Below are positions 36,206-44,828 of a stretch of 51,417 nt of DNA, in pieces. Below the pieces are notes generated by a model, which made no database searches, was not told where the DNA came from, and saw nothing but the letters and a program-made list of their open reading frames with translations. Position 1 is the stretch's first letter, and each line of letters opens with the position of its first letter. A program made the translations under genes and the position numbers. This DNA is from Burkholderiales bacterium UBA954 (GTDB taxonomy: Bacteria; Pseudomonadota; Gammaproteobacteria; Burkholderiales; Burkholderiaceae_A): NCBI GenBank assembly GCA_002293155.1, contig DBCQ01000027.1, positions 71,488 through 122,904 of the forward strand, in the 5' to 3' direction.

Positions 36206-37388
36206 GCCATCGCCGTCCGCTGAAAATTCCGTAGTGCCCTGCTCCGGGAACAACGTAATCCTGCTGCCGATTTTTTGGGATTCCCGTGCACAACTCGTGG
36301 GCGGCTTGGGTCTGGCCCGCACCGGAGATATCGTCGAGCTCGCCTTCTACGGTAAAGAGTGCGGTCTTGGTGATGTCTTGGGGGCGGACAGGCTTGCCGC
36401 GTATGAACCAGTTGCCATTTGGGAGCGCGTGCTCTTGGAATACCACCCGGATAGTATCGAGATAGAACTCTCCGGCGAGATCGAGCACCGCATTGTATTC
36501 GTCGTAAAAGACGCGATGATTTTCAGCACTTTCGTCATCGCCACGAATCAACTGAAGGTAATAGTCGTAATGAGAGGTGATGTGACGACTAGGATTCATT
36601 GCCACGAACCCTGCGTGTTGTAAAAAGCCGGGATAGACTTTTCGGAGGTAGCCGGGGTACCTGTGTGGAACGGTGTAAATCACATGGTTTTCAAACCAAT
36701 GCAATGGTTTCTCCGTTGCGAGATCGTTGACCGAAGTTGGACTTTTTCTGGCGTCGATTGGCCCGCCCATCATGATGATGGATCTCGGTGCGATGGGGTT
36801 GTTCTCGGAGGCCATTAATGCAACCGCAGCGAGAACCGGCACTGTGGGCTGGCAGACCGACATGACATGAAGGTCTGGGCTTAAGGTGACAATAAACTCT
36901 TTGATGTAATCGACATAGTCATCGAGGCCAAATGCGCCATCCGTGATTGGCACCATTCGGGCGTCAATCCAGTCGGTGATATAGACCTCATGATTGGGCA
37001 GCATCGTGCGCACGGTATCTCGCAAGAGTGTCGCGTGATGGCCCGACATTGGGGCTACCAGCAGCAATTTTGGATCGTGGGGCCTTTTCATGCCCTGGGG
37101 AAACTGACGCTCGAAGTGGATGAGCCTGCAGAATGGTTTAGCAGCAATGACCCGCTCAAGCACCGGAATCTCTTCGCCTGCGACTGTTGTGTGAGCGATC
37201 TCAAAGTCGGGCTTGTGATAGTCCTTCCCAATGCGATGCACGAGGTCAAGCGTAGCCGCTACTCTCTTTGAAAATGGCGTGTAAGACAGTGGGCTATAAG
37301 GGTTGGTGTACGCCTGGGCGGATACGCCTGCGAGCCGGCTAAGTGGATGCAAAATCGAGCGTTGTAATTCGTGGAGCTGATAGAGCAC
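36159..37388 (-). CDS. phaZ: Intracellular polyhydroxyalkanoate depolymerase
   Basis: PhaZ hydrolyses stored poly(3-hydroxybutyrate) granules to 3-hydroxybutyrate. The 409-residue protein begins [15 protein letters not shown] and lacks a signal peptide. The lipase-box-like VCQPTVP places a nucleophilic Cys at C179, as in the Cys-type depolymerases of Ralstonia. The C-terminal [15 protein letters not shown] holds the catalytic His. No phaC or phaP is in the window. It sits between fpr (24 bases upstream) and rsxB (overlapping), in the middle of a redox-gene operon. Confidence 0.93.
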   Translation of the reverse strand: MLYQLHELQRSILHPLSRLAGVSAQAYTNPYSPLSYTPFSKRVAATLDLVHRIGKDYHKPDFEIAHTTVAGEEIPVLERVIAAKPFCRLIHFERQFPQGMKRPHDPKLLLVAPMSGHHATLLRDTVRTMLPNHEVYITDWIDARMVPITDGAFGLDDYVDYIKEFIVTLSPDLHVMSVCQPTVPVLAAVALMASENNPIAPRSIIMMGGPIDARKSPTSVNDLATEKPLHWFENHVIYTVPHRYPGYLRKVYPGFLQHAGFVAMNPSRHITSHYDYYLQLIRGDDESAENHRVFYDEYNAVLDLAGEFYLDTIRVVFQEHALPNGNWFIRGKPVRPQDITKTALFTVEGELDDISGAGQTQAAHELCTGIPKNRQQDYVVPGAGHYGIFSGRRWREQVAPKIRDFIRRH

Positions 37389-37412
37389 GTGGCGATCCCC
37401 CTGCGTCGTATC

Positions 37413-38189
37413 TTACCAGTAGTTTTCTACTGCAATCTGCCCTGGGCGCGACTGACGACTTGTTTGAAACCCTTTTGTTTTCAAAAGCTTGCGTGTGTCG
37501 TCCACCATTTCTGGGTTGCCGCACAACATAATCCTCGAATTGTCCAAGTCAAACACCGTTTTCGCCGCTCGCTCAAGCGCGCCCGATGTAATGAGTTGTG
37601 TAATACGCTCCGATAAAACTCCTGGGAGTTTCTCTCGCGTGATGACCGGAATATAAATTAGCTTGTTCGCGAACTCGCCAAACAAGGGGTGTGTTGGCAG
37701 CGCATCGAGGGTATCGCGATAGGCGAGTTCATCTGACTGGCGCACACTATGAACGAGAATAATCTTCTGGTAGTCGGACCAGACACTGGGTTCTCCAAGG
37801 ATCGAGAGAAACGGCGCGATGCCGGTCCCGGTGGAAAGGAGCCAGAGATCGCGGGCGGCGCTAAAACGATCGAGGGTGAGAAACCCATGGTTTTGTTTCT
37901 CAATAAGAATGCGATCACCAACCCTGAGTCGTGAGAGTTCGCTCGTGAACTCCCCCTGGGGGACGACAATGGAGTAGAACTCTAGGAACTCGTCATAGGA
38001 GTTTGAGACCATGGAGTAAGCCCGCCAGACGAAGTCTCCATCGGCCTTCTCTACGCCGAGTCGCGCAAACTGACCTGCGGTGAAACGGAAGGCCTTCGGC
38101 CGGGTGATACGAAATGAGAAGAGATGAGGCGTCCAGGACTTAATCCAGGTAATTGATTCGCGGGTTGTTTTTTCCGCTGACTGGGTCAC
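37413..38189 (-). CDS. fpr: Ferredoxin-NADP+ reductase
   Basis: Fpr exchanges electrons between NADPH and ferredoxin or flavodoxin. The 258-residue protein has FAD-binding RAYSMVS at residues 56-62, the NADP-binding STGTGIAPF at 119-127 and CGNPEMVDDTRKLL, and it ends in VENYW, an aromatic C-terminus typical of the bacterial family. Its start overlaps the fdxA stop by four bases (ATGA), so the two are coupled and FdxA is the likely partner. Confidence 0.95.
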   Translation of the reverse strand: MTQSAEKTTRESITWIKSWTPHLFSFRITRPKAFRFTAGQFARLGVEKADGDFVWRAYSMVSNSYDEFLEFYSIVVPQGEFTSELSRLRVGDRILIEKQNHGFLTLDRFSAARDLWLLSTGTGIAPFLSILGEPSVWSDYQKIILVHSVRQSDELAYRDTLDALPTHPLFGEFANKLIYIPVITREKLPGVLSERITQLITSGALERAAKTVFDLDNSRIMLCGNPEMVDDTRKLLKTKGFQTSRQSRPGQIAVENYW

Positions 38190-38509
38190 CGTTCGAGGAG
38201 TCCGCGCTTATCTTTTACATCGACCCAATCATCTGCGTCTGGGAAGTGGGGCTCCATTCGGGTGATGGTTGGCCAGTGGGCACAGAGATCCGCATTGATC
38301 GCAATGAAATCCTTCTGGTCGTCGGGCACATCTTCCTCTGCATAGATGGCATTGACGGGGCACTCTGGAATGCACACGGCACAGTCAATGCATTCATCGG
38401 GGTCGATTACTAGAAAATTTGGGCCTTTGCGAAAGCAGTCAACCGGACAGACATCGACACAGTCCGTAAAGCGGCATTTGATGCAGGATTCGGTCACTAC
38501 GTGGGTCAT
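38186..38509 (-). CDS. fdxA: 7Fe ferredoxin FdxA
   Basis: This 107-residue ferredoxin resembles Azotobacter FdI. The pattern C9, C12, C17, C21, C25, then CIDCAVCIPECP (C40-C50) supports one 3Fe-4S and one 4Fe-4S cluster. It starts MTHVVTESCIKCRFTDCVDV and likely carries electrons to or from the Fpr coded directly downstream. A minus-strand TAGAAT box lies about 105 bases before the ATG. It is the first gene of fdxA-fpr-phaZ-rsxB-nth. Confidence 0.95.
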   Translation of the reverse strand: MTHVVTESCIKCRFTDCVDVCPVDCFRKGPNFLVIDPDECIDCAVCIPECPVNAIYAEEDVPDDQKDFIAINADLCAHWPTITRMEPHFPDADDWVDVKDKRGLLER

Positions 38510-38614
38510 GGTCGTTAGAGTCTCGTGACGGATGGGGGCTAGGTTTTTAGTCGTTTCGGGCGAGGGCTAGTGAAAAAGCACTTTAGACGATAGGTTCTTG
38601 GCGCTACACTTGCG

Positions 38615-38620
38615 ATTCTA
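38615..38620 (-). promoter_or_regulatory. Candidate -10 box for the fdxA operon
   Basis: On the minus strand this reads CGCTAGAATCGC. No convincing -35 is visible, and the leader to fdxA would be about 100 bases. The remaining gap 38510-38672 contains only an AT-rich stretch and the palindrome at 38660. Confidence 0.35.
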
Positions 38621-38659
38621 GCGAACTTCACCCCCGAAGAGCCCTTGCGCCATCGAATA

Positions 38660-38671
38660 GGAATTAATTCC
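38660..38671. repeat. 12-bp palindrome over the ribosome site of the LUD gene
   Basis: GGAATTAATTCC is a perfect palindrome one base before ATG 38673. Its first half includes the only AGGA-like ribosome site, so pairing could hide it, or it could be a protein-binding site. Confidence 0.5.
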
Positions 38672-38672
38672 C

Positions 38673-39374
38673 ATGTCCTCTAAACCGCCTTTGGGCAGCC
38701 TGGAGTCTGACGCCTCGCGGACTCGAATTTTATCGAGGATTCGGTCTGCCCAGGGCCGCCCCGAGCAGGCCAAGCAGCGTGAAGAAGAGCTCAGCTATAA
38801 CTATATTGCGCAAAAGCCACCGGGCCCTCAGCCTGAGGTAGATCCGGATTTAATGGCGCAGTTTGTCGCGCAGTCAGCGCGGCTGCAGACCAGTATTGAG
38901 AAGGTCAAAACAATGTCGCAGGTCCCCGGCGCGGTGGCCGAGTACCTGCGCGGCAGGGGTCTGGGGTCCCGCGCAATTATCTGGAAATCATTTGCAAAAC
39001 TAGGCTGGGACAAGGTGGGTCTTCATGTCGAGGCCCGTGCACCGGTGCGTGATGAGCCGGCACCTGATCTGGTGGGAATTACCGGGTGTTTCGTTGCAAT
39101 CGCCGAGACCGGAACCCTCACGCTGTTGTCGGGCCCGGAGACACCGGCCTCGATGGCTCTTTTGCCAGAGACGCATATCGCGATCGTCCCGAAATCGAGA
39201 ATCGTTCGCCACATGGAGGATGCATTTGCGTTACTTCGTCACGAGCAGGGGGCGCCGCCGAGGGCTTTAAATTTCATTTCCGGGCCGTCTCGTACGGCAG
39301 ATATCGAGCAGACGCTGGTCATCGGCGCCCATGGTCCCTATCGTGTCCATGTCATTTTAGTCACCTCCCTGTAA
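38673..39374 (+). CDS. LUD-domain protein (LutC/YkgG-like)
   Basis: This 233-residue protein carries the LUD domain (about 80-230), with GCFVAIAETGTLTLLSGP and the C-terminal FISGPSRTADIEQTLVIGAHGP that mark LutC-type proteins. LutABC oxidise L-lactate to pyruvate, with LutB and LutA carrying the Fe-S clusters. Neither is present here, so this is an orphan LutC-like protein whose substrate is unknown. It is followed 34 bases later by a D-2-hydroxyacid dehydrogenase, which suggests a joint role with 2-hydroxy/2-oxo acids. Confidence 0.85.
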   Translation: MSSKPPLGSLESDASRTRILSRIRSAQGRPEQAKQREEELSYNYIAQKPPGPQPEVDPDLMAQFVAQSARLQTSIEKVKTMSQVPGAVAEYLRGRGLGSRAIIWKSFAKLGWDKVGLHVEARAPVRDEPAPDLVGITGCFVAIAETGTLTLLSGPETPASMALLPETHIAIVPKSRIVRHMEDAFALLRHEQGAPPRALNFISGPSRTADIEQTLVIGAHGPYRVHVILVTSL

Positions 39375-39408
39375 TTCTCGACGACCCTTTTTAGACCGAA
39401 AGAGACGA

Positions 39409-40365
39409 ATGGCAAAACCAAAGTTAGTGATTTCGCGGCGTATTTACAACCCTGTTCTGGCCTCGTTGGAAGAGTGCTTCGAAATCGTTGCGGATAATCA
39501 GCAGACCGACAAGGCGTGGACGGTTCAAGAGATACAGTCCAAGGTTGCAACGGCGCAGTATCTGCTCTGTACCGTAGCCGATAAAATTGAGGCTACGGTT
39601 ATCGAATCAGCGCCCGATTTAAAGGTGATTGCAACCGGAGCGGTTGGGTTTAACAATATCGATGTTGCGGCCTGTAAGGCCCGTGGAATACGGTTAACCA
39701 ATACACCGGATGTCTTAACTCAGACCACCGCTGATTTTGCGTTTGCGCTCATGATGGCCACGGCCCGACGCATCTCTGAGTCTGAGCGTTATGCCCGCGC
39801 TGGGCAGTGGACAGGGTGGGCCTTCGATCAGTTTACGGGTGCCGATATCCATCATGCGACTCTCGGAATTATTGGAATGGGCCGCATTGGTAGCGCTATT
39901 GCAAGGCGCGCGTTTGGGTTTGATATGCGTGTGCTCTATCACAATCGTCAGCCAAGCCAAGAGGAGGGTGGTGCCCAGTGGGTGACCCGCGAGGTACTTC
40001 TGCAGGAGTCTGATTTCGTGATGCTGGTCGTGCCCTATAGCCAGGCCACACACCATCTCATCGGCAGACCTGAACTTGCATTAATGAAGCCAACCGCAAC
40101 ATTGATTAACATCGCCCGCGGCGGTGTGGTTGATGATCAGGCATTGATTGCGGCCTTGAAGGCGAAGACCATTGCCGCGGCAGGCCTCGATGTCTTCGAG
40201 GGAGAACCGCGATTTGATTCCGCTTTTCTGGAGTTTGAGAATGTGGTGATCACGCCGCACATCGCGAGCTCGACCAAGGCAACCCGGGGCGCGATGATGC
40301 AGCTGGCGGCCGACAACCTGATTGCCCACGCCAGAGGGATGCCACTGATCACGCCCGTCGCCTAA
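39409..40365 (+). CDS. D-isomer-specific 2-hydroxyacid dehydrogenase
   Basis: This 318-residue NAD(P)-dependent enzyme has the nucleotide-binding GMGRIGSAIARRAFGFDM (about 163-180), NIARGGVVDD with the catalytic Arg region, and ITPHIASST with the catalytic His. The likely reaction is reversible reduction of glyoxylate, hydroxypyruvate or another 2-keto acid to the D-hydroxy acid; GhrB-like reductases are the nearest type I recognise. The residue after the second nucleotide-binding strand is Asn-Arg (YHNRQ), which suggests NADPH preference. It is probably co-transcribed with the LUD-domain gene. Confidence 0.88.
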   Translation: MAKPKLVISRRIYNPVLASLEECFEIVADNQQTDKAWTVQEIQSKVATAQYLLCTVADKIEATVIESAPDLKVIATGAVGFNNIDVAACKARGIRLTNTPDVLTQTTADFAFALMMATARRISESERYARAGQWTGWAFDQFTGADIHHATLGIIGMGRIGSAIARRAFGFDMRVLYHNRQPSQEEGGAQWVTREVLLQESDFVMLVVPYSQATHHLIGRPELALMKPTATLINIARGGVVDDQALIAALKAKTIAAAGLDVFEGEPRFDSAFLEFENVVITPHIASSTKATRGAMMQLAADNLIAHARGMPLITPVA

Positions 40366-40408
40366 TCGGGACGGTTTTTGATACACTTGCCCTTCCTTGC
40401 CACACCCA

Positions 40409-40430
40409 TAAGTTAGCAGGTGCTAACTTA
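40409..40430. repeat. Perfect 10-bp inverted repeat in the rpsF leader
   Basis: TAAGTTAGCA (40409-40418) and TGCTAACTTA (40421-40430) are exact inverses around GG. It lies 58 bases before the GTG of rpsF, in the 123-base gap after the hydroxyacid dehydrogenase. A two-base spacer is too tight for a good RNA hairpin, so a dimeric DNA-binding protein is more likely than an RNA fold. It could also overlap the promoter. Confidence 0.7.
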
Positions 40431-40438
40431 ATGATTTG

Positions 40439-40475
40439 CAGCCGATTGCGGGCTGTCACTGGGGTGGCATTACCC
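40439..40475 (+). promoter_or_regulatory. Two small hairpins in the rpsF leader
   Basis: CAGCC/GGCTG (40439-40443 and 40451-40455) and GGGT/ACCC (40462-40465 and 40472-40475) can form consecutive stems ending just before the Shine-Dalgarno AAGGAG (40478-40483). Known rpsF leaders bind the S6:S18 pair through a CCG-containing hairpin, and the first stem contains CCG. An autoregulatory leader is therefore an inference, not shown. Confidence 0.35.
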
Positions 40476-40488
40476 ATAAGGAGATATC

Positions 40489-40857
40489 GTGCGTCATTAC
40501 GAGATAGTGTTTATTGTGCACCCCGATCAGAGCGAGCAGGTTCCCGCGATGATTGAGCGCTACAGCACAATCGTTACAGCAAAGGGTGGCAGAGTCCACC
40601 GCATGGAAGATTGGGGCCGTCGGCAGTTGTCCTATCCCATTGCCAAGGTTGCCAAAGCCCATTATGTGCTGCTGAACATTGAGTGCGGCCAAGAAGAGAT
40701 GGATGAACTAGACCACGCGTTTCGATTTAACGATGCGGTCTTGCGGCACCTGGTTGTTGCCATGAAAAAGGCGGAGACGGGTCCATCCCCCATGATCAAA
40801 GTAATCCAACGCGAAGAAGCTCGTAAAGCGGCCTCTGAGATTCCAGTCGCAGCCTAG
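40489..40857 (+). CDS. rpsF: 30S ribosomal protein S6
   Basis: S6 binds 16S rRNA with S18 in the platform of the small subunit. The 122-residue protein starts at GTG 40489 with AAGGAG five bases upstream. [25 protein letters not shown], read in parts, and [19 protein letters not shown] are clear family features. It leads the operon rpsF-priB-rpsR-rplI, followed by dnaB. Confidence 0.98.
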   Translation: MRHYEIVFIVHPDQSEQVPAMIERYSTIVTAKGGRVHRMEDWGRRQLSYPIAKVAKAHYVLLNIECGQEEMDELDHAFRFNDAVLRHLVVAMKKAETGPSPMIKVIQREEARKAASEIPVAA

Positions 40858-40903
40858 CCTCCGGGGTCCGAACGGCTGCTGAATTTCTACTGAGAATCTC
40901 CGC

Positions 40904-41209
40904 GTGGCGAATCCCGCAAGGAACTCAGTAAGGCTGTCGGGAGCGCTGATTGAAAAAAAAGCGAAACGGTTCACCCCGGCCGGCATTCCAGTCATTGAGG
41001 GTCTCGTGGGCCATGAGTCCGATGTGATCGAGGCGGGCGCGAGGCGAAAGATTCAGTGTGAAGTCCGATTGAAGGCGATTGGTGAGATTGCGGAGAGACT
41101 TGATTCGATAGCGATTGGTACAGAACTTCTCTTACAAGGATTTCTGGCCCCCGCGCGGCAGACCAGCAGACAGTTAATTTTTCACTTAACAAATTTTGAA
41201 TTGGAGTAA
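40904..41209 (+). CDS. priB: Primosomal replication protein N
   Basis: PriB is a single-stranded DNA-binding, OB-fold protein that helps PriA restart stalled forks. The 101-residue protein has the [21 protein letters not shown] start and [13 protein letters not shown] end typical of betaproteobacterial PriB, between rpsF and rpsR as usual. The start is GTG 40904 with no clear ribosome site in the 46-base gap. Low translation relative to the ribosomal genes would be consistent with this. Confidence 0.92.
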   Translation: MANPARNSVRLSGALIEKKAKRFTPAGIPVIEGLVGHESDVIEAGARRKIQCEVRLKAIGEIAERLDSIAIGTELLLQGFLAPARQTSRQLIFHLTNFELE

Positions 41210-41214
41210 AGAAA

Positions 41215-41490
41215 ATGGCATTTAATAAAAAGTTTGACAAAAACAAGCGGCCTCGCCGTCCGACCCAGTCGGCCTTATTCAAGCGTAAACGGGTCTGCCG
41301 GTTTACCGCCGAGGGTGTCGAGCAGATCGATTACAAAGATATCGATACGTTACGAGATTTCGTTACCGAGACGGGGAAAATTATTCCCGCCCGTATTACC
41401 GGGACCAATGCACGGTATCAACGTCAGTTGACAACCGCAATCAAGCGCGCTCGTTTTCTTGCCTTGATCGCGTTCACCGATAACCATTAA
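41215..41490 (+). CDS. rpsR: 30S ribosomal protein S18
   Basis: S18 pairs with S6 on the 30S platform. The 91-residue protein has a basic N-terminus and the conserved [21 protein letters not shown] and [25 protein letters not shown] lies 8 bases before ATG 41215. It starts five bases after priB. Confidence 0.98.
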   Translation: MAFNKKFDKNKRPRRPTQSALFKRKRVCRFTAEGVEQIDYKDIDTLRDFVTETGKIIPARITGTNARYQRQLTTAIKRARFLALIAFTDNH

Positions 41491-41519
41491 TCGCACCGAA
41501 CCCAATTTAAGGATTGAAT

Positions 41520-41972
41520 ATGCAAGTGATTCTTCTTGAGAAAGTCGTCAACCTGGGGCAGCTTGGCGATGTCGTTCGCGTGAAAGACGGTTTTGCGCGC
41601 AATTTTCTGATTCCCCAGGGCATGGCTCGGCGGGCAACCGACACCGCAATTGCAGATTTCCAAGCCCGTCGCGCAGAACTCGAAAAAGTCCAGGCTGAGA
41701 AGTTGGCCCAGGCGCAGTCGATTGGCAGTCAGTTATCGGGCCTGGTACTTGAAATCTCTCAGAAGGCCGGAGTCGATGGTCGACTCTTCGGGTCGGTTAC
41801 AAACTTCGATATTGCGGAGGCTTTAAAGGCCAAGGGAATCTCGGTTGCAAAGGCGTGCGTGCGACTGCCCGTTGGGCCATTGAAGACTGTTGGAGAGCAT
41901 GCGGTGCAGGTTGCGCCGCATACGGATGTTGTCTCTGACATTACGGTTCGTGTGATTGGTGAGACGGCCTAA
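41520..41972 (+). CDS. rplI: 50S ribosomal protein L9
   Basis: L9 binds 23S rRNA near the L1 stalk base. The 150-residue protein has the signature [22 protein letters not shown] at the N-terminus (quoted in part: [10 protein letters not shown]), a long connecting helix (about 40-75) and the C-terminal RNA-binding domain. ATG 41520 with AAGGA upstream is the start; a TTG six bases earlier is not needed. It ends five bases before dnaB. Confidence 0.97.
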   Translation: MQVILLEKVVNLGQLGDVVRVKDGFARNFLIPQGMARRATDTAIADFQARRAELEKVQAEKLAQAQSIGSQLSGLVLEISQKAGVDGRLFGSVTNFDIAEALKAKGISVAKACVRLPVGPLKTVGEHAVQVAPHTDVVSDITVRVIGETA

Positions 41973-41977
41973 GGGCG

Positions 41978-43360
41978 ATGGACACCCAGGCGCTTGCGCT
42001 GCGGGTCCCCCCGCATTCGATTGAAGCTGAGGCCTCCGTTTTAGGGGGCCTTTTGCTTGATAACTCGGCCTGGGAGAAGATCGGCGATATGGTGCGGCCG
42101 AATGATTTCTATCGGGCCGACCATCGTGTCATTTTTGAGAGTATTGCCAAGCTTATTGATGGGGGCCGACCTGCAGACGTCGTCACCGTTTACGAGGCGC
42201 TGCAGAGTATCGGGCGTGCCGATGAGGTTGGGGGTGTCGCGTATCTCAACACCCTCGCCCATGAAACGCCCTCGGCTGCCAATATTCGGCGCTATGCGGA
42301 AATTGTTCGTGACCGATCGATTCTCCGATACCTTGTATCGGTGAGCGACCAGATCGCGACCCAGGCGCTCAATCCCGCAGGCAAAGAGACTCGTCAGATT
42401 CTCGATGAGGCCGAGAGTCAGATTTTTCAGATCGGCGAGCAAGGTTCGCGATCCTCCGGTGGGTTTCAGGAGTTTCACGTGGTCCTGGCCAAGGTGGTCG
42501 AGCGCGTTGATGATCTCTATCACAACCCCAATCCATCGGATGTAACGGGCGTACCCAGCGGCTTTGTTGATCTCGATCAGAAAACGGCAGGGATGCACTC
42601 CGGCGATCTGATTATTGTCGCCGGTCGCCCCAGTATGGGAAAGACATCGCTAGCGCTGAATCTCGCCGAGTATGTGGCGATCACTGAGAAATTGCCGGTT
42701 GCTGTCTTTAGCATGGAGATGGGCGCAGAACAGCTTGCGATGCGTGTCCTGTGCTCGGTCGGTAAGCTCGATGCCCAGCGGGTGCGGACCGGCCGGCTCA
42801 CGGAAGATGATTGGAATCGTTTATCGCAGGCGATGGGCCGAATGAAGGATGCCAATATTCATATCGATGAAACCCCGGCTCTAAACCCACTTGAATTACG
42901 CTCGCGGGCACGTCGTTTATCTCGGCAGTACGGCAAGCTGGGTCTGATTGTGGTGGATTATCTCCAGCTCATGAGTGGCACGAGTGGCAATAGCGAAAAC
43001 CGCACGACCGAGATTTCCGAAATTACCCGTTCTCTCAAGAGCCTGGCGAAAGAGTTGGGATGCCCAGTCATTGCGCTATCACAGTTAAATCGCACGGTTG
43101 AACAGCGAACCGATAAACGGCCAGTCATGAGCGATCTGCGAGAGAGCGGCAGTATTGAGCAGGATGCGGATTTGATTCTGTTCATTTATCGCGATGAGGT
43201 CTATCGCCCAGATACGCCGGATAAGGGTGTGGCAGAGATTATTATTGCTAAGCAGCGAAATGGTCCAATTGGTACAGTCCGTCTAACCTTCCTGGGTCAA
43301 TTTACTAAGTTTGAAAACTTTGCGCCGCCACCCTCGGCTGGCTATTCTTCGGAGTATTAA
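41978..43360 (+). CDS. dnaB: Replicative DNA helicase DnaB
   Basis: DnaB is the hexameric 5'-3' helicase of the replication fork. The 460-residue protein has an N-terminal primase-interacting domain (about 10-110), a linker helix, and the RecA-like ATPase with Walker A GRPSMGKTS at 216-224 and Walker B IVVDYLQLMSG. It is followed by SQLNRTVEQRTDKRPVMSDL and the arginine-finger region. No intein is present. The stop TAATG shares a base with the next gene's start. Confidence 0.98.
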   Translation: MDTQALALRVPPHSIEAEASVLGGLLLDNSAWEKIGDMVRPNDFYRADHRVIFESIAKLIDGGRPADVVTVYEALQSIGRADEVGGVAYLNTLAHETPSAANIRRYAEIVRDRSILRYLVSVSDQIATQALNPAGKETRQILDEAESQIFQIGEQGSRSSGGFQEFHVVLAKVVERVDDLYHNPNPSDVTGVPSGFVDLDQKTAGMHSGDLIIVAGRPSMGKTSLALNLAEYVAITEKLPVAVFSMEMGAEQLAMRVLCSVGKLDAQRVRTGRLTEDDWNRLSQAMGRMKDANIHIDETPALNPLELRSRARRLSRQYGKLGLIVVDYLQLMSGTSGNSENRTTEISEITRSLKSLAKELGCPVIALSQLNRTVEQRTDKRPVMSDLRESGSIEQDADLILFIYRDEVYRPDTPDKGVAEIIIAKQRNGPIGTVRLTFLGQFTKFENFAPPPSAGYSSEY

Positions 43361-44055
43361 TGATGCAATCTCTCCCTGCAGTTGAGCAACCCTCAGTGGC
43401 CATTTCGGGCTCAAGTGCCCGTTTCCCAGTTCGCCGTGTTTATTGTGTCGGCCGCAACTATGCCGATCACGCGAAAGAGATGGGGTCATCGGGACGAGAG
43501 CCCCCCTTTTTCTTTTTTAAGCCTTCTGATGCACTCTTTAATGTGGCCGCAGGTACAACCCAGGAGTGGCCGTATCCCTCAATGACCCAGGACCTCCATC
43601 ACGAGGTGGAGCTGGTGGTTGCGGTGGGTCGTGGAGGAAAAAACATTGCGGTATCCGATGCGGCCAAGCATATCTGGGGCTATGCCGTTGGCCTGGATAT
43701 GACCCGTCGAGATTTGCAGGCGGCGATGAAAAAAGAAGCGAAGCCGTGGTGTATCGGCAAAGGGTTTGATCATGGGGCGCCCATTGGTCCACTCTTTCCG
43801 ATTGAATCAACCGGTGAGATCATTGCTGGGCCGATTACTCTAAAGGTTAACGGAGAGGTTCGCCAACAAGGGGATATTGCTGATTTGATTTGGAGTATCA
43901 ACGAAGTGATTGCACATGTCTCGAATGCCTGGGTGCTTCAAGCCGGTGACCTCATCTACACGGGTACACCCGCCGGGGTTGGTCCTGTCGCACGCGGCGA
44001 TGTGATGACCGTCGAGGCGACTCGGGTCGGTGGGTTCGCATTAAAGGTCGTCTAG
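43360..44055 (+). CDS. Fumarylacetoacetate hydrolase family protein
   Basis: This is a 231-residue FAH-fold enzyme. The metal-binding HEVELVVAVG region is near residues 80-90, and VYCVGRNYADHAKEMG, EPPFFFFKPSDALF and GDLIYTGTPAGVGPVARGD are conserved. Family members hydrolyse or decarboxylate acylpyruvates (fumarylpyruvate, maleylpyruvate, fumarylacetoacetate, oxaloacetate). This looks most like the short fumarylpyruvate hydrolase type. ATG 43360 overlaps the dnaB stop by one base and ATG 43363 is also possible. The gentisate-pathway partners are absent, so the substrate is open. Confidence 0.85.
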   Translation: MMQSLPAVEQPSVAISGSSARFPVRRVYCVGRNYADHAKEMGSSGREPPFFFFKPSDALFNVAAGTTQEWPYPSMTQDLHHEVELVVAVGRGGKNIAVSDAAKHIWGYAVGLDMTRRDLQAAMKKEAKPWCIGKGFDHGAPIGPLFPIESTGEIIAGPITLKVNGEVRQQGDIADLIWSINEVIAHVSNAWVLQAGDLIYTGTPAGVGPVARGDVMTVEATRVGGFALKVV

Positions 44056-44083
44056 CGGTTGTGTTCCCCTAAGGAGCGGACGG

Positions 44084-44764
44084 ATGCGCCAGAGTTCGGC
44101 CCCCCTCACGCTGCCTGCGGTTAGGCAACGCGCGATCCTTGTCTCCGCGGTCGTGGTTGCACATGCGGCTGTTATCGCGATGATCTTGAGTGCGGAGGTC
44201 CGGGTTGATCAGCCGCCTCAGCCCCATGTGATCCGTCTTCAGATGGCACCGTTTGCTGGCCCGCAAGCACGTCAGTCCAGCCCACCACCGATGCGTCCTT
44301 CCTTGGCGGACGCTCAGCAATCCCGGCCGCAGATGAAGCCGGGACAGTCACAGCCAGTACAGTCACAGCCAGTACAGTCGCAGATGCAGGCAACCCCACC
44401 GACAACGCCCGTGACGCCAGCCGAGCCTGTTGGCCGGGCGGCGGCCCCATCAGTCACGAACAACACTGCTGTTTCCGAAGATCGCCAGCCAACGATTGAT
44501 GCGAGTTTTCGCGGAAATCAGCCTCCTGTCTATCCGGTCATTGCGCGTCGACGCGGCGAGCAAGGGACTGTTATCCTCCGGGTTTTGATTACGCCGGATG
44601 GCCGTGCGTCGGATGTGGAACTGGTTCGAGGCAGTGGTTCGGCTCATCTGGATCGCTCAGCAATTGAAACGATTCGACAGTGGCGGTTTGTTCCGGCGGT
44701 TAAAGGGGGCAGACCGGCAGCGGCTTGGTACGAGTGGCGTTGGGAATTTCGTTTAGAGGGTTAA
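44084..44764 (+). CDS. tonB: Energy transducer TonB
   Basis: TonB carries proton-motive energy from ExbBD to outer-membrane receptors. The 226-residue protein has one N-terminal membrane helix (about 16-38), a Pro/Gln-rich spacer (about 45-125), and the C-terminal domain with NQPPVYPVIARRRGEQGTV, VTPDG-like ITPDGRASDVELVRGSG and IRQWRFVPA. Shine-Dalgarno AAGGAG precedes ATG 44084. A short tandem repeat lies in the spacer. exbB follows after 64 bases. Confidence 0.93.
   Translation: MRQSSAPLTLPAVRQRAILVSAVVVAHAAVIAMILSAEVRVDQPPQPHVIRLQMAPFAGPQARQSSPPPMRPSLADAQQSRPQMKPGQSQPVQSQPVQSQMQATPPTTPVTPAEPVGRAAAPSVTNNTAVSEDRQPTIDASFRGNQPPVYPVIARRRGEQGTVILRVLITPDGRASDVELVRGSGSAHLDRSAIETIRQWRFVPAVKGGRPAAAWYEWRWEFRLEG
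44345..44383 (+). repeat. 15-bp tandem repeat in the tonB spacer
   Basis: CAGTCACAGCCAGTA occurs twice without change (44345-44359 and 44360-44374), and a partial third copy follows to 44383. It codes for SQPVQ units in the periplasm-spanning part of TonB, where length change should be tolerated. Confidence 0.8.
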
Positions 44765-44828
44765 GTCGGAATGGCCCATCGTTTATGCACTAGCATGTTC
44801 ACAGATGTTATGACCCGCACAGGAAAAA

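Noticed and set aside
36206..36322. Longer rsxB N-terminus
   Set aside because: The added residues are the frame-shifted image of phaZ and do not resemble RsxB.
42041..42598. 185-codon open frame on the minus strand
   Set aside because: It lies wholly antisense to dnaB and resembles no family I know; it is a by-product of codon bias.
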